Positions 9,085 to 17,545 of a stretch of 64,000 bases of DNA are shown here, one piece after another. Numbering within the stretch: position 1 is the stretch's first letter; the number at the start of each line of letters is the position of its first letter. The position numbers and the translations under genes are program-made. The notes beneath the pieces are model-generated. The model did not search any database, had not been told where the DNA came from, and worked only from the letters and a program-made list of their open reading frames with translations. Source of the DNA: Nitrospira sp. (GTDB lineage Bacteria > Nitrospirota > Nitrospiria > Nitrospirales > Nitrospiraceae); assembly GCA_024331045.1 (NCBI GenBank), contig JANDJC010000009.1:1-64000 (forward strand), given 5' to 3'.

Positions 9085-9951
9085 ATGGGCGGTGGTTTCG
9101 GCGTGGAGGCGGCACGTCGAGCTCTCGTGCGAAGGGGAGAGAGGGTGATGGTCTTTGCGCTGATGGCGGCGCTTCCCATCGCCACCCATCCGGCCCAAGC
9201 CGCGCCGCTTCGCGGCCTGTGTGCGGTTCTGCATCCAAGCGATGAACGAATTGAGTGGGAATGTCGAACATTGCGGGCCGGCGAATCCCTCGAACGGCTG
9301 TTTGGGGAGCGATGGGTGGACGTCGCCCGGTTCAACCGTGTTGATCGGCGTCACACCGGTCCTGGCGTCTCCATCAAGGTGCCGAAGCAGGTTGAAGATC
9401 TGGCCGAATTTGAGCCGCTCCCTCTCGTGTATCCTCCGGCGGAAGGAGAGGCGAAGTTCATCCTTATTGATCTGTCTGAGCAATTCCTCGGCGCGTACGA
9501 ATATGGAGCGCTCCGGTTTTCGCTTCCCATCACGTCGGGGGCCCGCGCCGACCCCGATCGGACTCCCACCGGCGAGTTTCGCATCTCTGCTGCCCATCGT
9601 CGCCATCGGTCGAGCCTCTATACCATTGAGGGCACCGAGCGCCCCTATCCGATGAACTACGCGCTTCGGTTCTACACTAGTCGCGCAGGTGTCTCGTACT
9701 GGATTCACGGGCGGGATGTGCCGGGCTATCCCGCCTCGCACGGGTGTATCGGTCTCTATGACGAGCCGATGCAGAAAGAACAGTACGGCATGCCACGCGA
9801 TCCAAAATTGAACGACGCGAAACGGTTGTTCGAATGGGTGCTGGGCAACGAAACGCAGGATGATCGCCTGATCCTGCTTCCCCAAGGACCCCGCGTGCAC
9901 ATCATCGGTCGGCCGCCAGGCGTGTCTCCATTGAAACTGAGACATCGCTAA
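9085..9951 (+). CDS. Periplasmic L,D-transpeptidase (YkuD fold)
   Basis: 288 residues, start preceded by GGGGAGGAC. The N-terminal signal peptide has a basic stretch, then MVFALMAALPIATHPAQA. A LysM-like segment (about 55-110; LRAGESLERLFGERWVDVARFN) precedes the YkuD catalytic domain (about 125-280). The catalytic signature is HGRDVPGYPASHGCIGL, with the His and SHGC cysteine required for 3-3 cross-linking or lipoprotein attachment to peptidoglycan. Gly replaces nothing essential, although the usual residue after SHGCI is Arg. It follows the CBS genes at 81 nt on the same strand. Confidence 0.93.
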   Translation: MGGGFGVEAARRALVRRGERVMVFALMAALPIATHPAQAAPLRGLCAVLHPSDERIEWECRTLRAGESLERLFGERWVDVARFNRVDRRHTGPGVSIKVPKQVEDLAEFEPLPLVYPPAEGEAKFILIDLSEQFLGAYEYGALRFSLPITSGARADPDRTPTGEFRISAAHRRHRSSLYTIEGTERPYPMNYALRFYTSRAGVSYWIHGRDVPGYPASHGCIGLYDEPMQKEQYGMPRDPKLNDAKRLFEWVLGNETQDDRLILLPQGPRVHIIGRPPGVSPLKLRHR

Positions 9952-10334
9952 ATGTGCCGGACGTGTTCGAACTGACGGTGATGTGTTCGGGTGAAATACA
10001 GACCGCGAATCGTTGTAAACGTTGACTTCCAAAGCTTAAAGAAAGACTTTCAACGGAAAGTTATGGCCCCAATTCGCCGAACAAGTTTGACGCGAACTCT
10101 TTGGAGCCTTCCAGCTCTCGCTCTTCCGGCAAAAACATGGACTCTAAGAGTGCATTCCCGGGATAATGGGCAACGTCTTCGTGATGATTTCTTTGAACAT
10201 TGGGTAGGAGCGAGCTGATCGATGGCTCAGATCATTGCGAACTCCCGAAGTTCTTAAAGACTCCGGTGCTAGAGCGTATTGCCCATGCGGATTGGCAATA
10301 CACGGGTAACTGGCGAATCAACGGAGTAGGCACA
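9952..10334. other. Intergenic region without a recognisable gene
   Basis: 383 nt between the transpeptidase and the symporter. The track's 75-residue ORF here has no ribosome site or recognisable domain. The region holds an inverted repeat near its 3' end, given separately. Confidence 0.6.
10276..10301. promoter_or_regulatory. Inverted repeat upstream of the symporter gene
   Basis: Exact 8-bp arms GTATTGCC and GGCAATAC are separated by 10 nt. The site ends 33 nt before the symporter ATG. It could be a repressor operator or a leader hairpin. Confidence 0.45.
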
Positions 10335-11426
10335 ATGTCGACACCTCATTCGGCGATGACCAGTCGCCGCGTCAGCTTTCTTGCCTTGACCCAGTTCATC
10401 CATCATCATCTGTTGTGGTTTCTCGTCGCCGCTTACACGCTGTCGGCTCTCTGGCCGAACGGTGGCTTAAGGATTCGAAACCTGACGTTCGGTGATATCC
10501 AACTCTTCAACGAGACGGTTCACGTCTCCTTACTCATGATCCTCTTGGCAACCTTGATGTTCAATGCAGGATTGGGCGTCAAGCCATCCCATCTCAGATC
10601 GCTGGGGCAGAAAACAACAGTGTTACTGGCTGGGCTCGCCGCGAATCTCATCATTCCCATGGCCTACATCTTTCTGGTCACCTTGATTATGCAACTGTGG
10701 TATGAGCCGGAGGAGGCGCAACACATTTTGGTCGGGCTGGCCTTAGTCGCGGCCATGCCGATTGCCGGCGCCTCGACCGCCTGGGCACAGAACTCCAATG
10801 GTAATCTGGCCCTGAGTTTGGGATTGGTTCTCGCCTCAACCGTTTTGAGCCCCATCCTGACGCCTATTGCGCTGTACGTATTCGGGGAGATGGCTACGGA
10901 GGAATATGAGACGGTCATCCACAGTCTTGCGGCGTACGGCTCGGGAACATTTTTGGGACTTTGGATCGTGCTGCCCTCTTTGTTGGGCCTAGCCGTGCGC
11001 TTTCTTGCACCTGAAGCCCGACTGACGGCCATTCTTCCTTTTGTCAAACTGGTCAATTCCGTCGTGCTCCTCATGTTGAACTACTCAAACGGATCGGTCT
11101 CGCTCCCTCAAGTCGTTGCGGACCGAGATTACGATTTTCTAGCCGTGACGCTGGCCATCACGACGGGCCTGTGCGTCACAGCCTTTGGGTCCGGCTACGG
11201 GCTCAGTCGACTGTTTAAGGTCGATGAAGCCGAACGGGTTTCGCTGATGTACGGGTTGGGGATGAATAACAACGGAACCGGATTGGTGCTGGCCTCGCTC
11301 GTTCTTGCATCGTATCCACAAGTCATGGTTCCGATCATTTTGTACAACCTTATACAGCATCTGGTGGCTGGGAGTGTGCATGAAGTCATGGGGAGAAAAT
11401 TGGCCGGCAATAGGTCTTCCCAATGA
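10335..11426 (+). CDS. Bile acid:sodium symporter-family (BASS) transporter
   Basis: 363 residues from MSTPHSAMTSRRVSF; the track start includes 45 unlikely residues. About nine to ten hydrophobic helices are visible. Family-type features are LATLMFNAGLGVKPSHL near the first crossover, LALVAAMPIAGASTAWAQNSNGN, and GMNNNGTGLVLASLVL near the second crossover, where Na+ and substrate sites lie in BASS proteins. Members carry organic anions such as pantoate, pyruvate or bile acids with Na+; the substrate here is not readable. Monocistronic by spacing, with an inverted repeat just upstream. No strong ribosome site is seen. Confidence 0.87.
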   Translation: MSTPHSAMTSRRVSFLALTQFIHHHLLWFLVAAYTLSALWPNGGLRIRNLTFGDIQLFNETVHVSLLMILLATLMFNAGLGVKPSHLRSLGQKTTVLLAGLAANLIIPMAYIFLVTLIMQLWYEPEEAQHILVGLALVAAMPIAGASTAWAQNSNGNLALSLGLVLASTVLSPILTPIALYVFGEMATEEYETVIHSLAAYGSGTFLGLWIVLPSLLGLAVRFLAPEARLTAILPFVKLVNSVVLLMLNYSNGSVSLPQVVADRDYDFLAVTLAITTGLCVTAFGSGYGLSRLFKVDEAERVSLMYGLGMNNNGTGLVLASLVLASYPQVMVPIILYNLIQHLVAGSVHEVMGRKLAGNRSSQ

Positions 11427-11914
11427 GAACTATTCGCGAGGGAGCAGATTTTGTAGGGGACTTGTGGTGTGCCGAGGAGAGAAAATGCGCGCAAGGCGAG
11501 GTCAACTCCCGTCTAAAGGCCGGGGCCGCGGGCACGGCCTCATCAAGCAACCGTTTTAAGGAATCCGCTCACTGCACACACCGTCGCTTCCGGTTCTACG
11601 AGGATTGAAAGAACTGCTCGTCCGCATCATCGGTCGGCCGCCGAAACGGTGATGCTCTGACTTCTATCCTGTCAGATGCCCGCTCGTTGTCCTCCCCACG
11701 GCCGGATGCCGTCTGAGGAGGCCTTTGCTTACGACGGCTTCTGTTCGATTGAACTCGCCGCAAGCGGTAGAGTCCGAGTCCAGCCTATGCTACGTTCGCC
11801 TCACGGCGGTGTCCGGCCGAGAGGGGGTTCTCCGTCCACCGGTGCGACCAGACTGTTGAAGAGGCTTCTGGGCGTGTGCCGAACGGAATCTGCCAAAACG
11901 AAAGGAGTCTCGCG
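11427..11914. other. Intergenic region, possible gene debris
   Basis: 488 nt without a credible ORF. It contains an 18-bp exact match (11625-11642) to the 3' end of the L,D-transpeptidase gene (9900-9917), in a frame that would again read IIGRPP followed shortly by a stop. This may be the remnant of a second transpeptidase copy. No tRNA or clear terminator seen. Confidence 0.5.
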
Positions 11915-13375
11915 ATGCAACTGTTGAAGGGTGTTTTGAAATGGTGGCTGGTGCTGTCAGCGATTATGTTTGCGGGAGAGGCTGGGGCGGGGCAAAGGGA
12001 AGACAGGTTGACCGGGCACGAGGTTCCCCCGGTCCCCTTTACACTGGAGGAAGTGCACTCGTGGATTGACCGGTCTCACCCGCTTCTTAAGGGAGCGGGC
12101 GCTGAGAAAACAATCGCACGAGGCAAGCTCCTCAAGGCGCTGGGGGCGTTTGATCCCGTGTTGGTGAACGACATGGAGCTTGAGCGGTTCATTTCGAGCA
12201 GTAATCCGGAAAAGGGCACGCAAACGGTCGGGTACAACGACACGTTGTTTGAGGCTCGTCATCCGTGGGGAGTTCGTGGCAGCGTCGGCTATCGACGGGC
12301 AATCGGCGAGGCGCGGATTCCCGACTTGGCGTTCGGTGAGAATCAGCAACTGGTGGTGGGAGGATTCCTCCCGTTGCTGCGGGGGCTGTTGGTGAACCCT
12401 GAGCGGGCGGAGTTGCAACGATCCGAGTTGGCAGCGCCTCTGGCGGACATCAAGATCGCGCAGACCAGGCAGGATCTGTTTTTGGCCGCTGCTCATCAGT
12501 TTTGGGAGTGGGTCGCGGCCGCTAAAATGCTGGAGGTTGAGCAACAGGCATTGGCCGTAGCGGAAGAGCGGCATCGTCAGATGGATGAACGGGCAAAGGC
12601 GGGTGCCATTGCCCCCATCGACGTCGTCGAGGCGGCGCAAGAGGTGCATCGTCGTCGAGAGGTGGTCATCGCGGCGCGCCGCCGACTTGAGCAGGAACAA
12701 TTCAAGCTCTCACTGTTTCTGTGGGAGAACGGTGCCCCCACCACGCCGCCTCTCGAGCGAGTACCGGAATTTCCTGCGGTGAGTTGGGTTCCGAATCTTG
12801 AAGAGATTCGATGGCACAAACTTGCAGCGGTCAAGGAGCGGCCGGAGGTCAAAGAACTGGAAGTGGAGGCAAAGATCAATCACATCGATCTGGCTCTCGC
12901 TAAGAACAACCTGCTGCCCAACTTGGACCTAGAGGCAGCGCCGGCGCGTGCGCCGGAGAAGTTCGTGCTGGGACTCGGATATCGGTTTGGTGTTGAGCTG
13001 CGGTTTCCGATTTTCCAACGAAGAGGCCGCGGCGAGGTGTTGCAGGCGCAGGGACAGGCGGCGCGGTTGGTAATGGCCAAGGCGTTTCGAGAAAATCAAG
13101 TGGTGGTCGATGTGGACAATGCCCTCTCGGCCATCGAGCGTGCCAAGGAGCGTATTGAGGAAGCCTCGCAAGCCCTTCGCTTGGCCGAAATTGTTGAGGA
13201 AGGGGAACGGTATCGGTTTGGTCTCGGTGCGAGCACGGTGTTGTTCGTTAATCTTCGAGAGCGGAACACTGTTGAGGCAAAAAGACAAGTGATTGTAGCG
13301 AGGGCCGAGTTTCAGAAGGCGGTGGCTTCGTATCAGTGGGCAATCGGAGGGTGGGCCAAGGCGCCGGCGGAATGA
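11915..13375 (+). CDS. TolC-family outer-membrane efflux protein
   Basis: 486 residues. The start is set at MQLLKGVLKWWLVLSAIM after AAAGGAG; the track start is 13 codons upstream. It has a signal peptide ending near GEAGAG. The body has the OEP repeat architecture: two long amphipathic helical halves (about 150-260 and 360-470) with Ala/Glu-rich coiled coil such as LAVAEERHRQMDERAKAGAIAPIDVVEAAQ, which is typical of TolC/NodT. The second half contains LGYRFGVELRFPIFQRRGRGE. It should form a trimeric exit duct across outer membrane and periplasm. It is followed by an ABC-like protein and a convergent HlyD adaptor, giving a type I-like export set. Confidence 0.92.
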   Translation: MQLLKGVLKWWLVLSAIMFAGEAGAGQREDRLTGHEVPPVPFTLEEVHSWIDRSHPLLKGAGAEKTIARGKLLKALGAFDPVLVNDMELERFISSSNPEKGTQTVGYNDTLFEARHPWGVRGSVGYRRAIGEARIPDLAFGENQQLVVGGFLPLLRGLLVNPERAELQRSELAAPLADIKIAQTRQDLFLAAAHQFWEWVAAAKMLEVEQQALAVAEERHRQMDERAKAGAIAPIDVVEAAQEVHRRREVVIAARRRLEQEQFKLSLFLWENGAPTTPPLERVPEFPAVSWVPNLEEIRWHKLAAVKERPEVKELEVEAKINHIDLALAKNNLLPNLDLEAAPARAPEKFVLGLGYRFGVELRFPIFQRRGRGEVLQAQGQAARLVMAKAFRENQVVVDVDNALSAIERAKERIEEASQALRLAEIVEEGERYRFGLGASTVLFVNLRERNTVEAKRQVIVARAEFQKAVASYQWAIGGWAKAPAE

Positions 13376-13518
13376 GGCCGACCGTGACTCGTCCGCGGAG
13401 GCATGGTAGGTTCTCAGTATAGGTTCTCGGTAAATGGATGCCGATCCGGCGGACAAGGATGTCGCGGATGCGCCGCCGGTCGATCGGCCAACAAAGTTCA
13501 TGAGGGGGTTCTGGATTC

Positions 13519-15213
13519 ATGGGACAAGCGCCAGGTGCTGAACATCTGTCCCTCGTTTACGTGCTGAGGTTGTTCGCCCGTTTTCTGCAGCATGAGCGAA
13601 GGATTCTCGTGCTCGTCGTGTCGTATTCGCTGGTGGTCGGACTGTTTTCGCTCGTCGTTCCGCTCACGGTTCAGGAACTGGTCAATACCTTTTCGTTCGC
13701 CATTCAGCCGGTGATGATTGCGACCCTCACGATCATCATGGTACTCGTGTTGCTCTTTGTTGGCGCTTTTCGGGCGTTGCAATACTATGCCGTGGAAGTC
13801 TTGCAGCGCCGTCTGTTCGTACGGACGGCGTTTGCCATGGCTCAAAAGCTCCCGCATATCCGATTTCAAGGGTTTCGTCCCCACCTTTCCAACTCCTTTG
13901 TGGAAACGGTCTTCATGCAACGTGCCTTGGCGACATTGCTGGTGGACCTGGTTCATGTCGTCATCGGCGGCATGATCGGGATGACGATCCTAGTGTTCTA
14001 CCATCCGTACTTTCTGTTGTTTAACGGCGCGATGCTGGCGGGATCCCTCCTCGTGTTTTTTGGCTTGTCACGGGGAGGGCTGCGGACGACCGTTGACATG
14101 TCTCATGCCAAATACGAGATGCTCCACTGGCTTCAGCAGCTCTCACAGAACCTGCTCCATGTCAAGGCTACCGACAGCGAGACGTTGGTGATCCAAAAGA
14201 CGGACGAATTGGCCAAGCGGTACATCGATTGCCGCCGCTCCCGCTTTACCGTACTGTTCCGGCAATTTCTCGCGTCGGTGGGTGGGCAGGCAGTTGCGCA
14301 CAGCAGTGCCCTGGCGCTGGCCGGATGGCTCTTGACCATCGACCAATTAACGATCGGCCAATTGGTGGCGGTGGAAGTCGTGGTGGCCGGCCTGTTAGTG
14401 AACTTCGATGCGGTCGTCAAAAGCGTGGGGCAGGTGTATTTCTTCTTTACGGCCTTGGTCGAACTGGATACGTTTTCATTACTGCCGACTGACCACCGCC
14501 GCCGGCCTCCCACGATGATGGTGACGTTGCCGGATCCCGCTGTCCACGGCATTCGCGTCTCGTGCCGGGAGATGGGCTTGACGGTTGAGGGGATGGCGGT
14601 GTTTGCGAATTTCAATCTGGAGGTGGGGCCCGGCGAGAAAATTGCGATCCATGCGGCGACGACGACGGCGCGCATGGGCCTGGCCAAAATCCTAGCCGGC
14701 TTGGAAATGCCGACCAGCGGCGTCATTACCTATAACGACGTCGATCTCCGGCACCTTGACTTGAGCATCATCAATCGGTGTCGGGGCTTTATGATCGATT
14801 CGCAACTTTCGCTCATCGATGGCACGATCGCGGATAATATTGTGTGGCGGCGTCCCTACGTGTCGTACGAGGACATTCAATGGGCGCTCCGGTTGACCAT
14901 GCTCCGGGAAGAAGTGGGGAGGTTGCCGGAGGGCATCAACTCGGATATCAGGGCGCTGGGCGAGATTCCCGCGCCGACCCACGTGTTGCGCATTCTGCTT
15001 GCGCGGGCAATCGTGGGGAGGCCGCGGTTATTGGTGTGCGATGGTCTGATCCACGACATGCAGCCTTCTCTGCGGGACGCCATTATTCGACGGCTGTGTT
15101 CGAAGGATGAGCCGTGGACAGTCATCTTTGTCTCCAATGATCCGGATTTGACCCCCCATGTTGACCGGTGCCTCTCGCTGGGTGATACCCCTGTTCCCCT
15201 GTTGCCGGGCTAA
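13519..15213 (+). CDS. ABC exporter-like membrane protein with degenerate nucleotide-binding domain
   Basis: 564 residues. The N-terminal half (about 20-310) is a type IV ABC exporter membrane domain with paired hydrophobic helices (ILVLVVSYSLVVGLFSLVV, MIATLTIIMVLVLLFVGAF). The C-terminal half (about 340-560) follows the ABC ATPase fold, but key motifs are gone. The Walker A region reads HAATTTARMGLAKILAG, without GxxGxGK. The LSGGQ region is LGEIPAPTHVLRILLARAI. The Walker B end reads RLLVCDGL, without the catalytic Glu. It is therefore unlikely to hydrolyse ATP by itself. It may pair with another ABC subunit or act as a non-transporting regulator. Follows tolC by 143 nt. Confidence 0.85.
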   Translation: MGQAPGAEHLSLVYVLRLFARFLQHERRILVLVVSYSLVVGLFSLVVPLTVQELVNTFSFAIQPVMIATLTIIMVLVLLFVGAFRALQYYAVEVLQRRLFVRTAFAMAQKLPHIRFQGFRPHLSNSFVETVFMQRALATLLVDLVHVVIGGMIGMTILVFYHPYFLLFNGAMLAGSLLVFFGLSRGGLRTTVDMSHAKYEMLHWLQQLSQNLLHVKATDSETLVIQKTDELAKRYIDCRRSRFTVLFRQFLASVGGQAVAHSSALALAGWLLTIDQLTIGQLVAVEVVVAGLLVNFDAVVKSVGQVYFFFTALVELDTFSLLPTDHRRRPPTMMVTLPDPAVHGIRVSCREMGLTVEGMAVFANFNLEVGPGEKIAIHAATTTARMGLAKILAGLEMPTSGVITYNDVDLRHLDLSIINRCRGFMIDSQLSLIDGTIADNIVWRRPYVSYEDIQWALRLTMLREEVGRLPEGINSDIRALGEIPAPTHVLRILLARAIVGRPRLLVCDGLIHDMQPSLRDAIIRRLCSKDEPWTVIFVSNDPDLTPHVDRCLSLGDTPVPLLPG

Positions 15214-15257
15214 AGAGTGAGAGAGAAGAATGCCCTCGATCCGACCACAGCGGAGGA

Positions 15258-16685
15258 TCATTTCGCGGTTTTCCAGGTCTTGGGCAATAATGTATCGAGC
15301 AACGTATGGGACCGCTCCTCATAGTCTGGCGGGAACAGATTGAATCGACGCCATAGCTCGTACCAGAGAGGCACGCGATTTAAGATGACCCAGCCCATCA
15401 CTTTCGTTCCCTGTCGCACGTGAGATTGGTCGGGCCAGGGACGACTCTCTGGATCGGGCACGACCCAAAACCGGTAGTTGCCCTTGCCGTCATCCATCTG
15501 ATCGACCACCTTGATGACGCCGTCGTAGGTGCCGGCCATCAATTCGGGCCAGGCGGGCAAGGGGATTGCCGGGATGCCGTAGAATAGAAGCTTGACCTTT
15601 CTACCGACGTTTAAGAGGGGCGCGTCCAATCCATCCGCCGTCATCTCAATGGCTCGATCAAAACTGGTCGGCGCGATCAGCACCAGCACATCGCCCTGGC
15701 GAACAGTCTCTCCCACGCCGACCTTGGCCATCTTAACAACGGTGCCGTCGGCGGGAGCCGTGATCTGGCCAGCCAGGCGACGTTGCTCCGCGTTCGAAAG
15801 GCGCAGGAGGATGTCGGCGAGCTGGTCCTCCACTCTGGCGGCCTCTAGCATCGAGGCGTCGCGGGCGGCTTCTGCCTCAAAGAGGCGCTGCAACATTTCC
15901 GCGTTCACCTGATCCCGACCAAAGTCCAAGGACTTCATGGCCTGTTCCGCCGCCTGAAGACTGGCTTGCGCCGCTTCCAAGTCGGCTCGGCTGGCAATGT
16001 CGGTTTGAATGGCCAATTCCACTTCCCGCTCCGACACCAATCCTCTTTTGGCCAATTGCTTATGCCGTTCCAAGTTCAAATTCGCTGTCATGGCGGCGAT
16101 TTTCGCGGCTTCGACCCGTTGGCGAGCTTCTCGGACTTTGTTTTCCGCTTCCATCACTCGGGCTTCAGCCGAGGGGACGGCGGCGTTTAGCAGATTGCGC
16201 ATCTCGCCGATCCGTTTGTCGAGTTGAGCGACGCGCGCCAGCGCGGCGGTCTTCGTTTTCTCCAGCGCCAGCTTCCGTTGCTCCAGAAACATGAGTAGGC
16301 CTGGCGACATGAAATTGGGATCGGTGTCATCCAGTTCGAGAATCACATCGCCTTGCTTGACTGGCTCACCTTCGAACACGTGCCATTTCTTCAGTCGTCC
16401 GCTGATTTGGGCTTCAATTTCCTGGGGACGTTCGTAAGGTGTGTACGCGGATAGTTGGCCGGTGACCGTCACCGTTTGCGTCCATGGTACGAAGATGATG
16501 GTCAGGAGAAAGCACAAGACCAGCAGGAATGGCAGGCGGGCGGAGAACCGCCACTTACGCGGAAGTTGTGCCGCCTCCCACGATGGCAACTTGGTAGAGA
16601 TGGCCAGCTCGTCGACGGAGAGCTCGTCGTCTGTCTCTCCATGGACAAGGGTGCGAAGCTGCGTGCTCAAGGATGAACGGGCCAC
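15258..16685 (-). CDS. HlyD-family membrane fusion protein
   Basis: 475 residues, start GTG. The cytoplasmic N-terminus (about 1-50) precedes one helix, FSARLPFLLVLCFLLTIIFV. Then come a lipoyl half (EIEAQISGRLKKWHVFEGEPVKQGDVI), a long alternating-charge coiled coil (about 145-285, EARVMEAENKVREARQRVEAAK) and the second lipoyl half (QITAPADGTVVKMAKVGVGETVRQGDVL). This is the HlyD/EmrA adaptor layout, though the coil is long. It is encoded convergently with the ABC-like gene (44 nt apart). It probably links that inner-membrane protein to the TolC homologue. A minus-strand TATAGT lies about 45 nt before the start. Confidence 0.9.
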   Translation of the reverse strand: MARSSLSTQLRTLVHGETDDELSVDELAISTKLPSWEAAQLPRKWRFSARLPFLLVLCFLLTIIFVPWTQTVTVTGQLSAYTPYERPQEIEAQISGRLKKWHVFEGEPVKQGDVILELDDTDPNFMSPGLLMFLEQRKLALEKTKTAALARVAQLDKRIGEMRNLLNAAVPSAEARVMEAENKVREARQRVEAAKIAAMTANLNLERHKQLAKRGLVSEREVELAIQTDIASRADLEAAQASLQAAEQAMKSLDFGRDQVNAEMLQRLFEAEAARDASMLEAARVEDQLADILLRLSNAEQRRLAGQITAPADGTVVKMAKVGVGETVRQGDVLVLIAPTSFDRAIEMTADGLDAPLLNVGRKVKLLFYGIPAIPLPAWPELMAGTYDGVIKVVDQMDDGKGNYRFWVVPDPESRPWPDQSHVRQGTKVMGWVILNRVPLWYELWRRFNLFPPDYEERSHTLLDTLLPKTWKTAK

Positions 16686-16848
16686 GTCTCGTCACGCTTT
16701 TTTCTACTCGGCTGCCTCTCACTATACACCATTTTTGTAGAGGGCAACCGCCCCCGGCGCATTGTTGTCCAAAGGAGTGGGAAGGCGCTGACCAACCCGT
16801 GGATTCGCATAACATAAGCAAGGGGCGCGGCGGTTGTGGCAATCGCCC

Positions 16849-16877
16849 TTGCGCCGCGGCGGCGACTCCGCTATATA
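16849..16877 (+). promoter_or_regulatory. Predicted sigma-70 promoter of the Cys-repeat lipoprotein gene
   Basis: TTGCGC (-35) and TATATA (-10) are separated by 17 nt, about 62 nt before the lipoprotein ATG. Several GC-rich inverted repeats overlap the -35. Assigned by consensus match only. Confidence 0.5.
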
Positions 16878-16939
16878 GGGGCCGTCCATCTCGCCCCATC
16901 ATTGTTGGTCGCTCACATCGAGAAGAAAGGAACTGCTAT

Positions 16940-17374
16940 ATGAAGCGCGTGAATGGGCTGCCGAACGCCATTGCGTTTATTGGTCTTGTAGGGGTGGTCG
17001 GAGGAGCAACCGGTTGTGTGGCGGAACGATCCGTCCAGCAGACCTCGGCGAGTTTACCGGCCGCGGTGGAGCAGTCCGCTCCGGAGGTGCGGATTCAGGC
17101 CTTGCCGGACACCTTGGAGGGCTGTTTGGCGAGAATTCCGGCCGATTCAAGCCCGGGGGCTCGGTTGCTCGCCGAACAAAATTGCCGGGAAAGCGAGGAA
17201 CTCAGGCAGGGGATTATTGGAACAGCCGTTGCCAAAAGCGGAAACCGTGCCTCGGCGGGCATGGCTGGTGATTCACTGGAAGACTGTCTGGCTCGTATTC
17301 CAGCCGATGCAACGGAAGGGCAACGGATGTTGGCCGAGCTGAGTTGTGAACGCGATCACTCTTCGCAACCCTGA
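16940..17374 (+). CDS. Small lipoprotein with duplicated Cys-pair motif
   Basis: 144 residues from MKRVNGLPNAIAFIG after GAAAGGAA; the track start is far upstream. The signal sequence ends in GGATGC, a possible relaxed lipobox, so the protein is probably lipid-anchored in the periplasm. The mature part contains two copies of a roughly 28-residue unit. Copy 1 is about 56-83 (LEGCLARIPADSSPGARLL...NC) and copy 2 about 112-139 (LEDCLARIPADATEGQRML...SC). Each unit carries two Cys about 21 residues apart, suggesting a disulfide or a metal site. No family recognised. I recall similar CLARIPADAT motifs in Nitrospira hypothetical proteins but cannot verify this here. Confidence 0.8.
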   Translation: MKRVNGLPNAIAFIGLVGVVGGATGCVAERSVQQTSASLPAAVEQSAPEVRIQALPDTLEGCLARIPADSSPGARLLAEQNCRESEELRQGIIGTAVAKSGNRASAGMAGDSLEDCLARIPADATEGQRMLAELSCERDHSSQP

Positions 17375-17545
17375 GGGCGGCGGAGATGAAAAGACGATCG
17401 CGGCAGCCTTTCTTCTCACAGGGAGAGCCGGTTTGTCCTTTCAGGGCTTTGAAGGCACGAGCTCACGCTGTAGTCTCTGGACGTTTCCCCAACCTCTCTG
17501 GTGCCGGGACAGGTTTCTCTCTGCCGACAATCCACGATTTGAGCG

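Noticed and set aside
9991-10218. 75-residue ORF between transpeptidase and symporter
   Set aside because: No ribosome site, no domain, unusual composition.
11676-11927. 83-residue ORF before tolC
   Set aside because: No ribosome site and Pro/Arg/Gly-rich shadow-like composition; region is more likely debris.
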